DNA of 64,000 nucleotides from Parazoarcus communis SWub3 = DSM 12120. GTDB lineage: Bacteria; Pseudomonadota; Gammaproteobacteria; Burkholderiales; Rhodocyclaceae. The stretch lies in assembly GCF_003226565.1 (NCBI RefSeq), contig NZ_QKOE01000014.1:56203-120202 (forward strand), read 5' to 3'. Below the pieces are notes generated by a model, which saw nothing but the letters and a program-made list of their open reading frames with translations, was not told the origin of the DNA and did not search any database. Each line of letters begins with the position of its first letter. Position 1 is the stretch's first letter. The translations under genes were made by a program, and so were the position numbers. This document shows positions 63,319-64,000 of the stretch, piece after piece.

Positions 63319-64000
63319 AGACCCGGCGATGCGCGTGGCGGTATCAAACGCCTCGCCTGGGACGATGCCCACAACCTCGTCGCCTACACCGATTGCTCGG
63401 GCCGCACCACCCGCTTCAGCTACGACGCGCAGGGTCGTCTGTGCACCCGGACCGATGCCCTGGGCCACACCACCCAATACCGCTGGAGCCCCGCCGGGCA
63501 ACTGATCGAACTCGTCGAGCCGTGCGCGCCGGGCGTGGCACAGCCCCCCACTCATCGCTACGACTGGGATGGCGAGGGCAACCTCACCGCCTACACCGAC
63601 CCGCTCGGGGCCACCACCGCCTACACCTACGACGGCGCGGGCCGACCGCTCTCCCGCCGCGACGGCGCCGGGCGCACGCTGGCCTATGATTACGATGGCG
63701 CCGGGCGCCTGATCTGCCTGACCAACGAGAACGGCGCCCGCACCACCTTCCGCTACGATCTCGCCGACAACCTCACCGACGAGATCGGTTTCGACGGGCG
63801 CCACCAGCGTTACTGCTACAACGCCGCGGGCGAGCTCACCCATCTGGTCGAGGCCGGGGGCTCGGAGCTGGGTCCGGGCAAGCTCACCCGTTTCGCCCGC
63901 GATGCCATGGGGCGACTACTCGAGCGCCGTGCCGAAGCGGACCCCACGTGCACCAGCCGCTTCAGCTACGACAAGCTCGGGCGCCTGACCGCCGCGCACA
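63319..64000 (+). pseudogene. RHS core fragment 3, 5'-truncated, continues past window
   Basis: Reading frame with dense YD-repeat RHS core: GGIKRLAWDDAHNLVAYTDC, TTRFSYDAQGRLCTRTDALG, TTAYTYDGAGRPLSRRDGAG, LAYDYDGAGRLICLTNENG, then TFRYDLADNLTDEIGFD and RYCYNAAGELTHL. It starts abruptly about 40 nt after the immunity 2 stop, with no start codon between 63262 and 63337 and no N-terminal PAAR or plug domain. This part of the core is more N-terminal than fragments 1 and 2, so it may lead into a further tip outside the window. Confidence 0.75.

Overview
The window is high-GC bacterial chromosome with tightly packed genes, many sharing 1-4 nt start/stop overlaps. The gene set suggests a betaproteobacterium, most likely Rhodocyclales/Zoogloeaceae-like (Azoarcus, Thauera or Zoogloea relatives): an RquA-type rhodoquinone enzyme, an RpfE-like gene next to recJ, LolCD, vanillate demethylase, and many c-di-GMP and chemotaxis proteins. 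The genus is inference only. No rRNA, tRNA, CRISPR array or transposase was seen.

Layout. 1-2550: 3' part of ettA, then rquA and a small coupled gene. 2619-8060: a periplasmic binding protein gene coupled to a GGDEF/EAL enzyme, then a Ser/Thr kinase-HDOD-GAF fusion. 8061-15345: comEC, a DUF2062 membrane protein, lolD/lolC and a YgiQ radical-SAM protein. 15429-18931: a second binding protein plus GGDEF/EAL pair. 19096-25981: RpfE-like gene, recJ, a NarXL-like two-component system, two secreted Sel1-repeat proteins and a HIT hydrolase. 26384-30641: an NMT1-type ABC importer operon with a RutB-like amidohydrolase and a GntR/FCD regulator. 30828-34675: two small unknown genes, an Xre-RES toxin-antitoxin module with a perfect 20-bp palindrome upstream, an SDR and an AraC-MGMT fusion. 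34944-39351: hybrid histidine kinase with HPt, DUF3334 and a thioredoxin-like protein. 39518-43711: vanillate demethylase operon (GntR regulator, orphan TRAP binding protein, vanA, vanB). 43828-49969: TonB-dependent receptor, SLC13/TrkA-C transporter and a chemoreceptor.

50626-64000 is an accessory type VI secretion (T6SS) island without core tss genes: vgrG, DUF6484, DUF2169, a catalytically degenerate ketosynthase-like protein, a DUF4150/PAAR-like protein, a GHH-type nuclease effector, a candidate immunity protein, a TIGR02270-like protein and a thioredoxin-like protein. Three 5'-truncated RHS segments follow. Two of them share a nearly identical 562-bp core repeat but end in different toxin tips, each followed at once by its own putative immunity gene.

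Two themes stand out. First, periplasmic ligand-binding protein genes are translationally coupled to c-di-GMP enzymes at two separate loci, resembling the NspS/MbaA arrangement of Vibrio cholerae. Second, the 3' end records cassette exchange of toxin tips and immunity genes, with AT-richer DNA confined to the variable parts. Both GntR/FCD loci also carry GTATAC-centred palindromes upstream of their operons, which makes a testable operator prediction.
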